From NCBI GenBank assembly GCA_037962975.1, contig CM075675.1, positions 46,050,501 to 46,114,500 on the forward strand: a stretch of 64,000 nt of DNA, written 5' to 3'. This DNA is from Clitoria ternatea (Eukaryota; Streptophyta; Magnoliopsida; Fabales; Fabaceae). The translations under genes and the position numbers were made by a program. Below are positions 12,740-23,703 of the stretch, in pieces. Below the pieces are notes generated by a model. The model did not search any database, had not been told where the DNA came from, and worked only from the letters and a program-made list of their open reading frames with translations. Position 1 is the stretch's first letter, and every line of letters begins with the position of its first letter.

Positions 12740-14725
12740 CAACACTATAGAAATCATCACTAGCCATTGAAAGATCATAGCACCTGGTAGAGTTCATATT
12801 TCTGGTTGAGGTCATGGTAAGTTTAATAATGTTTTGTTTCCTTTTGTTTTCTATGAGTTATTAGTTTCTAATCATCATTCACTATAGGCCTTCGGAGCTT
12901 CTACAGTTTTCTCGCATATTCAACGCGAACGATGGAAGACTTGGTGAAGTCAAGGGTAGTTGTAGTGGAGGCAAAGTATGCTGAGAATTTCTAGCGGTTG
13001 TAGCAGGAGATGACAACCCTCCGGGAAGCTATGCAGTCCATCAGCCAACAGTGGGAACCTACTGCACCAACGATGGACCCACAAATTGGATTAGTTGTAG
13101 AATTGTATATTCATTAATTACTGAATAATTATTGCCTTAATTGCACTATTTATGGATTATTTACTGTGTGAAAATACAGGTTAGGTCGGTCAACACAAAG
13201 GGGTCTTGTGTTGCACCTAACACTGATGGTGACGGGTTCGATGCTGAGGTCACCCATCAGTATGACTTGTTCATTGATGGGTCAGACAAGCCTATAGCCA
13301 CTGGTATGGTGCATGACTTAGGCCTTGTGGTTCACCATCATCCATTGTTTGATGGTATGTCAAGGGTCTCTATTATGGAGATCATTGTAGAGGATGTCAC
13401 TGTCCTAGTGGCAACTACAGAGGTACAGGTCGTCAGCCAAGCATTGGAACACTTCCCCATGTGGCTCAACAAACTTTTAACAGTTACTACTACCCGGGTA
13501 TATTCCCGAAACAAGCTTCAAATAAATTATAAGTTTACATTTTGTATCATAGCACACTTGTTTTAATGTTTTAATTGTTCTATAGGATGTTGGCCCAACA
13601 TCTAGGAAAGGGGAGGCCGTCATAGATCCAATACAGAAGCTATGGACTATCAGGGCTGAGCTAGGAGAGTACGTCGTCTGGGTCCCATGACAGGAAGATC
13701 TATTTAGCCGCCCAAGTCCACTAATACTTTACATTACGCAAAGTGACTTATGCGAGATCATGATTAGGTGGACAATGTTGAACATCTCTATCATTCAATT
13801 TTAGGAGCTGTAAGTATATTGTTCTATATTTAATTATTTCATTTAACATATTATTTGTCATTAACAGTGTGTAAATTTTCTTAGGTTTCTACATAAAATT
13901 TGTATGGAGATTATGTGTTCTTAAAGCCCTTATTCATACAAAAGAGTGGGAACACCAGAGAGGAGACTCAGGCACACATCTAGAATTGGATGCATGAGTC
14001 AAGGAAGTGTGTACACTTAGCCCTATATTACAAAGAGTAAGAGTCTCTTCTCTAACTATTGTCTATTAATTTAATCATCTTGCACTGTCACTTATTAGGG
14101 TTAATTGCAGCTCTCATTGGTAGCTCATTGTTATTTGTCCTAAGAATTCCATTGTTGCATCCTTTAATTCATTGCATGGGACTGCTCGTGTGGACTTCAA
14201 ATAAATAATAGAGGCGTAAGTTCATTTTAAAAAATTAAATAACATTACATATTCAATCACATCGTTTTGATCTTCTATGATTCTTACTCATCGCGTGTTT
14301 TATTCTTACATAGGGCTGTAGCCAGATATACTTGACTACAGGGAAGCATCGATAAGAAAAAAATGCAGTTGGTCAACCCAAAAGTATGTACTTCGAATAA
14401 GAAGCAGTGTTATTTATTAACTTCTGATAATTTAAAATAACATTATTGAATTGTTTATTTAATGTATTGTAGTCTCATAAGAAGCAAGGTAGCTATTAGT
14501 GTAGGTATTACGTGATAAAGATCATGTTGACTATTGTCCAAAACCATATAGTGGATGGATGGACAACTATAAGTACTCATTTGCCTACATTCTGTATCAC
14601 ATAATAATTAAGTTTTTGTTTTTCACTAGTGCTAATTGTTTTGTGTCTTGTTTGTAGCATTTTCAAGACCGGTCATACTTTCTTCCGACAAATGTAGATG
14701 ATGTTAGAAAATAATGAGTCATATA
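12740..14725 (+). pseudogene. CACTA (En/Spm)-type gene with DUF8039-like and Ulp1-like parts, 5' portion
   Basis: Exon-like blocks can be followed. A putative coiled-coil block lies at 12893-13080. The next block at 13181-13497 starts with VNTKGSC and matches the plant transposon domain I know as DUF8039. Another at 13588-13810 contains KLWTIRAELGEYVVWVP. Later blocks at 13885-14040, 14110-14220 and 14475-14580 resemble a Ulp1-type C48 protease fold, the last containing YYVIKIMLTIVQNHIVDGW. Blocks are bounded by GT...AG sites such as CCGG|GTATAT at 13497 and CTATAG|GATG at 13587. Many stops show it is dead. The gene is cut at 14725 by gypsy element 3 and resumes at 27939. The 5' CACTA terminus was not found. 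Confidence 0.6.
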
Positions 14726-14894
14726 TTTAACATCCTGCTTTAATAGTAGTTCAATTATGTAATTTATGAAGCATGGAAGGTCTATAAGTGTTGATCAACA
14801 AATAAAACACTCTATGGATGGCTTTTAATGCTCCAAAAGTTTCATTTTTGGGTATAATTCTAGAATTTATATAGATCCTTATTGATAAGGCCCA

Positions 14895-16150
14895 ATTTCC
14901 GAGTGAAAATGCCTTAGAAAGAACTGTCCGAGTGAGAAAGAGACTCTGTTCTGAGTGAAAACTGCAAATTCCGAGTGACCAAAAGGAATTCCGAGTGGAA
15001 AATGGAAATACCGAGTGAAAATTGTATTTTTCTGAGTGGAACATGGTCAAGAGGACTTATTCCGAGTGACATTTTGTCTCAGAGACTCACTGCTGAGTCA
15101 AACATCTCAGGAAGACTCAATTCCAAGTCAAGTACTTCAAATAACTCATTTCCGAGCCAATTATTCCTGAGTGACTCGTTTTCGAGTCAAACACCCCAGA
15201 AAGACTCATTCCTGAGTCAAGCTTCTTCCAAAGACTCGTTTCCGAGTCAATCATAATGCAATACCGAATGAAAGTTCTACCGAGCAAAAACCCAAGAATT
15301 GGGAATCGGTTTTAATAAATTTACCGAGTAAACAGTCGAGTGGAATAACTCGGTTTGGAGATGAATTACCGAGCAACGACTGACCTAATGTTGAGTCCTC
15401 TTTGGCAATGAAAACTGAGTGAATGATGAGCAATAAGGATTACCTTGCCGAGTGGAAAACCTGAGTGTTGGAGTCGGACTCAGAGGAATACCTCCGAGTA
15501 TAAAAAGAATGAGGTGTTTCTGAAAGAGGAATCAGAATTGTGTAACATACCGAGTGAAGCTTATGCATATTGTCCTTTTCCGAGTAGTGAAAACCTTAGA
15601 GGATTCCGAATGAAGAACAATTCAAGGGCTTCTGCCAAGTGAAAACCTGGGAGCATTGAGTCGGTCTGAGACGACTTGACCAAGTGAAAGGATGAAGGAA
15701 GAGGAGTCGGTTTTAATTAAATTACTGAGTGGATAATTGAGTGGAATGAGTCGGCTTAATAATGATTTGAAACGGCCGAGTGGAAAACAGAGAAGAACTG
15801 ACTCGGCTTCAGGGAGAATATGCCGAGTGAGATATTTTATAAGTAAGTCCGAGTGAGGAAACTCCGACTGTCACCTCCAAGGAAGAGAAATCAGACTGAG
15901 AGTTTCAAATAGAACCAATTCCGAGTGAATAATAGGTGAAGACTCGGTTTCAGGAGTTTCTACCGAGTGGATTAAGATGTTGAAGTAAAAACCGAGTGAA
16001 TGAAGAATCAGTTTTGGGGAGGGAGAGTGTCTGGATCAAGCGAGTCGGATTCCGCTGGAGCGAGAGGACTCAGTTTCCCTTCTTCTTCACACGTCTGGAG
16101 GAATTCCAGTCGGTTTATAGGCTAACCGAGTGGAATTCCAGTCGGTTTTC
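14895..16150 (+). repeat. CCGAGTG / ACTCGG motif array in 5' LTR of element 3
   Basis: Roughly one motif every 30 bp: about 16 exact CGAGTG and more than 20 one-base variants (CTGAGTG, CCGAGTC, CCGAATG, CCAAGTG). They are often followed by a run of A, and are interspersed with the opposite-strand form ACTCGGTTT. The spacing is irregular, so this is a dispersed motif array rather than a fixed-period satellite. The same array is at 23874-25130 in the right LTR. Confidence 0.85.
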
Positions 16151-16609
16151 AGTGCCAGGAGTAACTTTTGACTCCTTTCTTGTCTCTTATGCAATTTTTA
16201 ATGCAACCAAAACCATTATTACTCACCCTAGTGGGTGGACGGCCAGAAGTGGACCATTATAAGCCACTTTCTTATTTTTTTATCCTCCATTATCTCCACT
16301 AACAGCGCTAAACATCCACTAATGGAAAAGCTGTTTCCCACTTGTTTTGCATTATTAACTCTGCCTTTTGCTAAGACCTGAACGCATTAGAACAAAGCTA
16401 GTGAACTATCCTTACCTTGATTTCCCTCCTTCCTCAATACTCCTTCGAATAGAAGCCAGGACAGCAAGAGGCCATTTTCAGTCGGCAAACCAAGTAAGAG
16501 GGGACAGGGTTGTGAATGATTATGAAATGGGTAGAATAGTATGCTGTCCTAGGATTCCAGTTTTATTTTCGTATCTTGTTGCTCAGTTTTGAGATTGTAA
16601 ACGTGTGAT

Positions 16610-17830
16610 TTTGACTCTGACTTCTTCATGAAAGTTGTATATCTTTTTGTTATCTAAATTTTTAGACCTGAATCAATTAATTTGAATATGTATAGCAAAA
16701 GTTATAGCCAAAATACTACAGCATGTTTGAGTGGAATATTTGTTCTATGATCTGTGTATATATTGATATTCTGGGAATTTTACAAGCATAATCAGCCTTT
16801 GATGTCTTCACGAAAGTTGTATATAATTGTGTTATGGATCTGTAGAAAGTGGTTTCAAGTCAAAATGATTTTTGTATCCCGAGTTATACCTACAATACTG
16901 AAGTATGTCCAAGCTGTAAATCTGTTAACTTGAGATACGAACATTATTTTTAAAACTGGGAATTTTGTGGTGAGAATTAGTGATCAGTGTCTTCATGAAA
17001 GTTATAGATCCTTTTATTATTTGAAATTTGAGACCTGAACCGACTGATTTGAGTATTTGTAGCAAAAGTTATAGCCAAAATACTACAGCATGTCCGAGTG
17101 GAATATTTATCCCATGTTTTGTGTATATATTAATATGCTGGGACTTGTACGTATATAATCAGTCTTTGATGTCTTTATGAAAGTTGTAGGTATTTATGTT
17201 ATGGATCTATAGAAAGTGGTTTCAAGTCAAAATGATTTTTGTAGCTCTAGTTATGCCTAAAATACTGAAGTATGTACAAGCTGTAAATCTGTTAACTATG
17301 AAATCCGAATATTATTTTCAAAACTGGGAATTTTGTGGTGTGAATTAGTGGTTGGTGTCTTCATGAAAGTTGTAGATAATTATATTAAGAGTAATTTAGG
17401 ACTGGTCTCATGTCAAAACTAATTTTGTAACTCCAGAAACGTTGAAAATACTATATATGTACGTTTTGAAAGCTCATCTGGAGGCAGTGTTGTATTTTAT
17501 GGATAAATGGTATTTATGCTTAGAATTTGAATTTATGATCTTCATGAAAGTTGTAGATATTTGTGTTAAGAATAATTTAGAACTGGTTTCATGCCAAAAT
17601 TGTTTTTGTAGCTCCAGAAACGTTAAAAATACTAATCTGTGTACATTTTAAAAATCCTCTTTGAGGCAGTTTTGTATTCTGTGAATAAGTGATGGTTCTG
17701 TTTAGAATTTGAATTTATGGTCTTCATAAAAGTTGTAGATATTTATGTTATTGAGCTATAGAAAGTGGAATCACATAAAAAGGATTTGATTTGCTTATGT
17801 TATGACTGTTTTACTAACGTATGTCGCTGT
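16610..17830 (+). repeat. Seven-unit tandem array, period about 183 bp, in 5' LTR of element 3
   Basis: The phrase CATGAAAGTTGTAGATAT (with variants) recurs near 16629, 16810, 16994, 17176, 17362, 17542 and 17726. Units 1 and 3 share a GCAAAAGTTATAGCCAAAA segment. Units 2 and 4 share GAAAGTGGTTTCAAGTCAAA. Units 5 and 6 share CTCCAGAAACGTT. This indicates growth by duplication of dimers. The matching array in the right LTR is at about 25590-26820. Confidence 0.85.
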
Positions 17831-18278
17831 TTGGAAATGCTGAAATTTGCTTATAATGGTTATTATGGATAAAAATGATATTTTTCTCTATAGGTAATGA
17901 TTTATTATTGAATTCTTGAGTGATTATGAATTATTATGAATGCTGTTGAGTATCATACAGTTTGTATATTGTGGTGGTGAATAATTATGAATAACGAAAT
18001 TAATTTATATGTACATGAATGCCTTGTGGTTATTGACATATGTGGTTGAAACAGTAAATCCATGATTTTATGAATTATTATGTGTATTGTGTCCCTTGAG
18101 GACTTGTATTATCCAAGAGGTTTTGGAAATATGGATATCATGGTATGTTAAATGGTAATAAGAATTAAAGGCATTCATGCATCATAAGCATTTGGACGCA
18201 CCATGGAATTTAGGGGTTCCATGATTGCTTACCCTGGTGGGGGGTTACTCTATGATGAGTTTAAGCCCTATTTTCACA

Positions 18279-18450
18279 AGAACCATGGAAGTGTAGGGAT
18301 CCATAGTTGTGCAAATTCCTACTGGTATATTTATTTATGCAGGAGCCATGAAAGTGTAGGGATTCATGGTTATGCTAATTCTTACTTGTGCACTTAATTT
18401 CACAGGAGCCATGAAAGTGTAGGGATTCATGGTTATGCTAATTCCTACTG
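18279..18450 (+). repeat. Three-unit 63-bp tandem repeat, 5' LTR of element 3
   Basis: Units start at about 18279, 18341 and 18404 with AGGAGCCATGAAAGTGTAGG and continue into GGTTATGCTAATTCCTACT. The matching copy in the right LTR is at about 27259-27430. Confidence 0.85.
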
Positions 18451-18962
18451 GAGTCTTTTTGAGACTTTTTACTGCAGTATTTCCACCAAACCAAATGGAT
18501 CCAACATGACATCATTGGCTTATTAAAGACTCATTATATATAAATGAACTCGTCTGGCATATCCATCATATCATTATGATTTGTTGATTGTGTTTGTGCA
18601 ATTTTATCTATTTTATACTTATTCTATATTCTGTCTCACTCTTACATCAAATTTTACAGTGAATGCCACGCAGAACGAAGAGTGATGCCATGATTGATGA
18701 CTATATGATATATTGCTTGGACTTTGATTTCTACTTTAATTTAATAGGTTGTAATAAATATTACGTACTATGTACTGTTACTTCTAAATCGTTTCCGCTA
18801 TGCAAATATTTCATGAATTTTATTAATCACGATTAGTATGCATGATAATATTCCGCAATTATCGAATTTTATATGAACTCAGAGTTTAGTTTACGAATTT
18901 TAAATTGATCTTTCAAAAACGTGAAAAATTTATTCGGAAAATTACACGGGACATCACATTGG

Positions 18963-18974
18963 TGGTATCTGAGC
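18963..18974 (+). other. Primer binding site (initiator Met tRNA, one mismatch), element 3
   Basis: TGGTATCTGAGC lies four bases after the 5' LTR. It differs from the initiator-Met complement TGGTATCAGAGC at one position, matching an old, decaying copy. Confidence 0.85.
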
Positions 18975-19253
18975 ATTTTTCAAAAATTCAGGACCAATTG
19001 CTATGACATGTACTGTTCCTTGATATAATATGTGAAATGTTTGATTCTTTACTTGATAACATGTTAAGTGTGTACTATATGACTTGTGCCTGACTGATTA
19101 ATTGCAAAATGATTTGTTTGATTATTGTTGGTAATATGATAAATGTGTTATACAATTTATTGCTTAATTGATAAACTGTAGAATACTTATAGTTAGGTTA
19201 TAATACAATATATTTTCCCTTAGAATTAGTATAAACCAAACTACGAATGTAGG

Positions 19254-22200
19254 ATGGCAAGAAACAACAACAACAACGATATGGTAGCAGCTTTCAACCG
19301 CTTAGCTGAAGCCATAGAACGACAAAACCAACCAAGGAGCACTGGAGGACTCCATGGGTTAGACCACTTCCTGAAAAGAAAGCCTTCACAATTCAAAGGA
19401 GGTTATAATCCAGAAGGAGCATATCTTTGGGCCAAGGAAATGGAGCGCATCTTTCGAGCATTGCCCTGCACAGAATACGAAAAGGTGGAGTATGCCACCT
19501 ATATGTTGGTGGAAGAGGCAGAAAACTGGTGAATTCATGCTAGAATTCGTATGATCGAGACTGACAGACCCTTGAACTGGGTCAACTTCAAAGACTATTT
19601 CCTGGAGAAATATTTTCCAGCAAGTGTGAAAAGCCGCAAAGAGCTGGAATTTATGGAGTTGAAACAAGGCTCGATGTCCGTTGGAGAATATGCTGTAAAG
19701 TTTGAAGAACTATCTCTCTTTTACCCTCCTTTTCAACAGGCTGGTGCCGAAGAATCAAAATGTGTTAAATTTGAGAACGGGCTGAATTTAGAAATCAAAG
19801 AGGCGATAGGGTACCAAGAAATTCAGAGTTTTCCTATTCTAATCAACAAATGCAGAATTTTTGAAGAAAATCACCAAGCCAGACTGGCACATGAAAAAGC
19901 CAATAGACAACTGAAACCTCAATCAGTTGATTTCAAAAGGAGAGGATCGTTCTATCAAGGACGTTTCAAGGGAGGATCATCATCATCATCTTCTGAGAGA
20001 CGCAACAACATGAGGTGTCTTAAGTGCGGAGGTAATCATCATGTACGTGATTGTAACAGACGTCTTGAAGATGTCATTTGCTTTCGATGTAATCAGAAAG
20101 GACACATCAGTCCAAATTGCCCGCAGAACCGACAAAACAACGACAGCAACACTATGAATAATCAAAGAGGCTCTAACTATCAGGGAGGTTGTGGAGGAAA
20201 CACGCGAGCTGCTCAACCTCCAAGACAGAACAGGGAGTCTACAGACCAGAGGTTATAATCAACAACTGGGAGAGTCTTTGCCGTCAGCGGTTCAGAGGCA
20301 GATCAAGCTGATGATCTCGTACAAAGTAAGTGTGAAATCAATGGTACAAACTTATCTGTGTTATTTGATTCGGGTGCTACACATTCTTTTATTTCTGATG
20401 AGTGTGTTCGACGCCTTCAATTACCTGTGAAGCCTATGACATATGATCTGATTGTTTCCACTCCCACCGGTACACAACTTAGGACTACTAAGGTGTGTAA
20501 CGAATGTTCTATGCTGATAGAAGGTAAAAACTTTCTAGTAGATCTTGTTTGTTTACCTCTGAAGGATCTGGAAGTAATCCTAGGGATGGACTGGTTATCG
20601 GCAAATCGAGTCTTGGTGGACTGTCATAACAAAACTGTGATACTTTCATCAGAAGAAAATCTTACTTCCGACAATCTCAAACTCTTTGCCTTACAAGGTG
20701 AAAGCCAATTATTTGCCTTGTTTACTCTTCCACAAGGAGATGGTGAATCTAAAGCAATCGAGATGCCAGTTGTTTCTGAATTTCCTGAAGTATTTCCTGA
20801 GGATGTCTCAAGTTTACCTCCAGAACATGAGATAGAATTCTCAATTGATTTAATTCCAGGAGCAGAACCAGTATCTAAGGCTCCATATCGCATGTCACCT
20901 ATTGAACTGGCAGAACTAAAGAAGCAAATTGAAGAGTTATTAGAGAAGCATTTTATCAGGCCCAATGTGTCGCCATGGGGAGCGCCAGTATTACTTGTCA
21001 AGAAGAAAGATGGAAGCATGAGATTATGTGTAGATTATCATCAGTTGAATAAATTGACGGTGAAGAATAAACATCCTTTGCCCAGAATTGATGATCTGAT
21101 AGATCAATTGAGGGGTGCTACTGTATTTTCCAAGATTGATCTACGATCGGGATACCATCAGATTCGTGTCAAGTCTGAGGATATTTCAAAGACAGCTTTT
21201 AGAACACGTTATGGCCATTACGAGTATCTTGTGATGCCCTTCGGAGTAACCAATGCCCCAGCTGTATTCATGGATTACATGAATCGAGTGTTCCATTCAT
21301 ACTTAGATCAGTTTGTTATTATCTTCATTGATGACATTCTGATTTATTCTAAGACGTGGGAGGAACATGAAAAGCATCTTCGAGTGGTATTACAGATTCT
21401 GAAAGAGAAGCAGTTGTATGCCAAGTTGTCAAAATGTGAATTCTGGTTGAAGGAAGTAAAGTTTCTAGGTCATGTAACCTCAAGCGAAGGAGTGTCTGTG
21501 GACCCTTCTAAAATTGAAGCTGTAACGAACTCGGAGAGACCTACTTCAGTCACTGAGATACGAAGCTTCCTGGGATTAGCTGGTTATTATCGAAGATTTA
21601 TTGAGGGGTTTTCTCAAATTGCCCTACCAATGACTCGTCTAACCCGGAAGAATCAACCTTTTGATTGGACGCCAGAATGTGAAAGAAGTTTCCAGGAACT
21701 AAAAATGAAGCTTACATCTGCTCCAGTCTTAACCTTGCCTGACCCACAAGAAGACTTTGTGGTTTATTGTGATGCTTCTAAGATGGGCTTAGGTTGTGTC
21801 TTGATGCAACAACGAAGAGTAGTTGCCTATGCTTCTAGGCAATTGAGACCACATCCAACGCATGATCTAGAATTGGCAGCAGTGGTATTTGCTCTGAAAA
21901 TCTGGAGACACCATTTATATGGAGTCAAGTTTGAAGTGTTCAGTGACCATAAGAGCTTGAAGTATTTGTTCGATCAAAAGGAATTGAACATGAGGCAGCG
22001 AAGATGGATATAATTTCTTAAAGATTATGATTTTGATTTGAAGTACCATCCAGGAAAAGCAAATATGGTGGCAGATGCACTTAGCCGAAAGTCCATTCAT
22101 ATGGCATCTTTGATGATAAAAGAGATGGAGATGATAGAACAATTCAGAGACATGAACTTGGGTGTGGAGATGAAATCTTCAAAGAGTTTGATCTTGGGAA

Positions 22201-23648
22201 CTTTGAAGATAACCAATGATTTTCTGAAGCTGATAAGTGAAAGACAGAAAGAAGATTTGCCATTACAAGAGTTGAGAGAATTACAGGCGAATGGAAAAGA
22301 TATGGGATTACAAGAAGGATCAGATGGAATTTAGAGAATCAGAAGCAGAATTTGTGTACCAGATGATGTTGGTCTGAGAAGGACAATCCTAGAAGAAGCG
22401 CATAAAAGTATGTTGAACATTCATCCTGGATCAACTAAGATGTATCAAGACCTGAAGAAAAGCTTTTGGTGGCCAAGGATGAAGAAAGAAATAGCTGAAT
22501 ATGTGTCTTCATGTCTGGTATGTCAAAAAGCCAAGGTGGAACACCAGAAGCCATCTGGTGAACTACAACCATTAGAGATTCCAGTTTGGAAATGGGATGA
22601 TATTTCAATGGACTTTGTGTCAGGGTTACCAAGAACACGTTCAGGGAATGATGCAATCTGAGTTATTGTAGACAGATTGACAAAGTCTGCTCATTTTCTC
22701 TCAATGAATATGAAGAACTCTCTACAAAAATTGGCACAATTATATGTGAAGGAGATCGTAAGACTTCATGGTGTACCATCTAGTATTGTGTCAGATAGAG
22801 ATCCAAGGTTCACTTCCCGATTCTGGGGAAGCTTGCATCAGGAATTGGGTTCAAAGCTTCGATTAAGTTCAGCTTATCATCCCCAAACAGATGGACAGTC
22901 AGAACGTACCATACAAAGTCTGGAAGACCTACTGCGATCTTGTGTACTTGAACATGGTGGTAGTTGGGAGCAGTTTCTTCCACTGATTGAATTCACATAT
23001 AACAACAGTTACCATAGCAGTATTGGTATGGCTCCATTTGAAGCATTGTATGGTAGAAAGTGTCGAACGCCCCTTTGTTGGTTAGAAACTAGTGAAAGTT
23101 TAGCGTTAGGACCTGAAATTGTGCAGCAGACTACTGAACAAATAGAAATAATCAGAGAGAAGATGAAGGCATCCCAAGATAGACAAAAGCACTACTATGA
23201 CAAAAGGAGGAAACCACTTGAATTTCAGGTTGGTGATCATGTATTCTTGAAGGTTTCACCTCACAAGGGAATTGGTCGAGCATTGAAGAGTAAGAAGTTG
23301 AGTCCAAGGTTTATTGGACCATATGAGATCCTGAAGAGGATTGGTACAGTGGCGTATCAGATTGCACTTCCTCCTCACTTGGAAAACCTGCACAATGTGT
23401 TTCATGTATCACAACTAAGGAAGTATGTACAAGACCCCACTCACGTGATTGCTGTTGATGATATTGAAGTTAGAGAAAATCTGACCATCTCCACAGAACC
23501 TACACAGATTCTAGAAAGATCAAATAAATGCCTGAGAAACAAGAACATACCACTAGTGAAGGTTGCATGGAAATAAGGAAACGAGGTAACTCTGACTTGG
23601 GACCGTGAAGATGCTATGAGGACGCAGTATCCAGGATTGTTTCACTGA
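19254..23648 (+). pseudogene. gag-pol of element 3, six in-frame stops, no frameshift
   Basis: A single 1465-codon frame from ATG 19254 to TGA 23648 encodes gag, protease (FDSGATHSF, near 20367), RT (FIDDILIYS, near 21330), RNase H, an integrase HHCC finger (about 22400-22530), the integrase core and a chromodomain-like tail. Internal stops lie at 19530, 20256, 22011, 22332, 22659 and 23574, yet the reading frame is never shifted. At 19530, 22332 and 22659 the related elements have tryptophan, so these are TGG-to-TGA or TAG changes. At 22011 the relatives have glutamate. RNase H lacks about four residues present in elements 1 and 2, near 21855. The first zinc knuckle (near 20015) is CX2CX4HX3C, one residue short of the usual spacing. 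Not functional. Confidence 0.93.
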
Positions 23649-23690
23649 GGAGTACGTTAAGTTAAATTTCGAGGACGAAATTTTTTTATT

Positions 23691-23703
23691 AGGGTGGGAG
23701 AAA
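23691..23703 (+). other. Polypurine tract, element 3
   Basis: AGGGTGGGAGAAA lies directly before the TGTAACATCC start of the 3' LTR. Confidence 0.85.

Larger units (their letters stand above)
14726..18958 (+). repeat. 5' LTR of element 3 (4233 bp)
   Basis: Begins TTTAACATCCTGC (mutated from TGTAACATCC, as the right LTR shows) and ends GGGACATCACA. Inside, in order, are a dense CCGAGTG motif array (about 14895-16150), seven units of a roughly 183-bp tandem array (about 16610-17830), AT-rich sequence, and three units of a 63-bp tandem repeat (18279-18450). Small open frames in it are not genes; the same frames recur in the right LTR because the DNA is duplicated. Confidence 0.94.

Noticed and set aside
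15996..16592. Open frames of 88 and 74 codons repeated in both LTRs of element 3
   Set aside because: They recur only because the LTRs are copies. There is no family similarity, and the reading crosses the CCGAGTG array.
17442..17651. Hydrophobic 69-codon frame in the 183-bp array, also at 26422-26631
   Set aside because: Product of AT-rich tandem repeats; it carries no conserved motif.
14895..18450. CRISPR array
   Set aside because: Repeat words are 6-7 bases with irregular spacing, and the DNA is plant nuclear.
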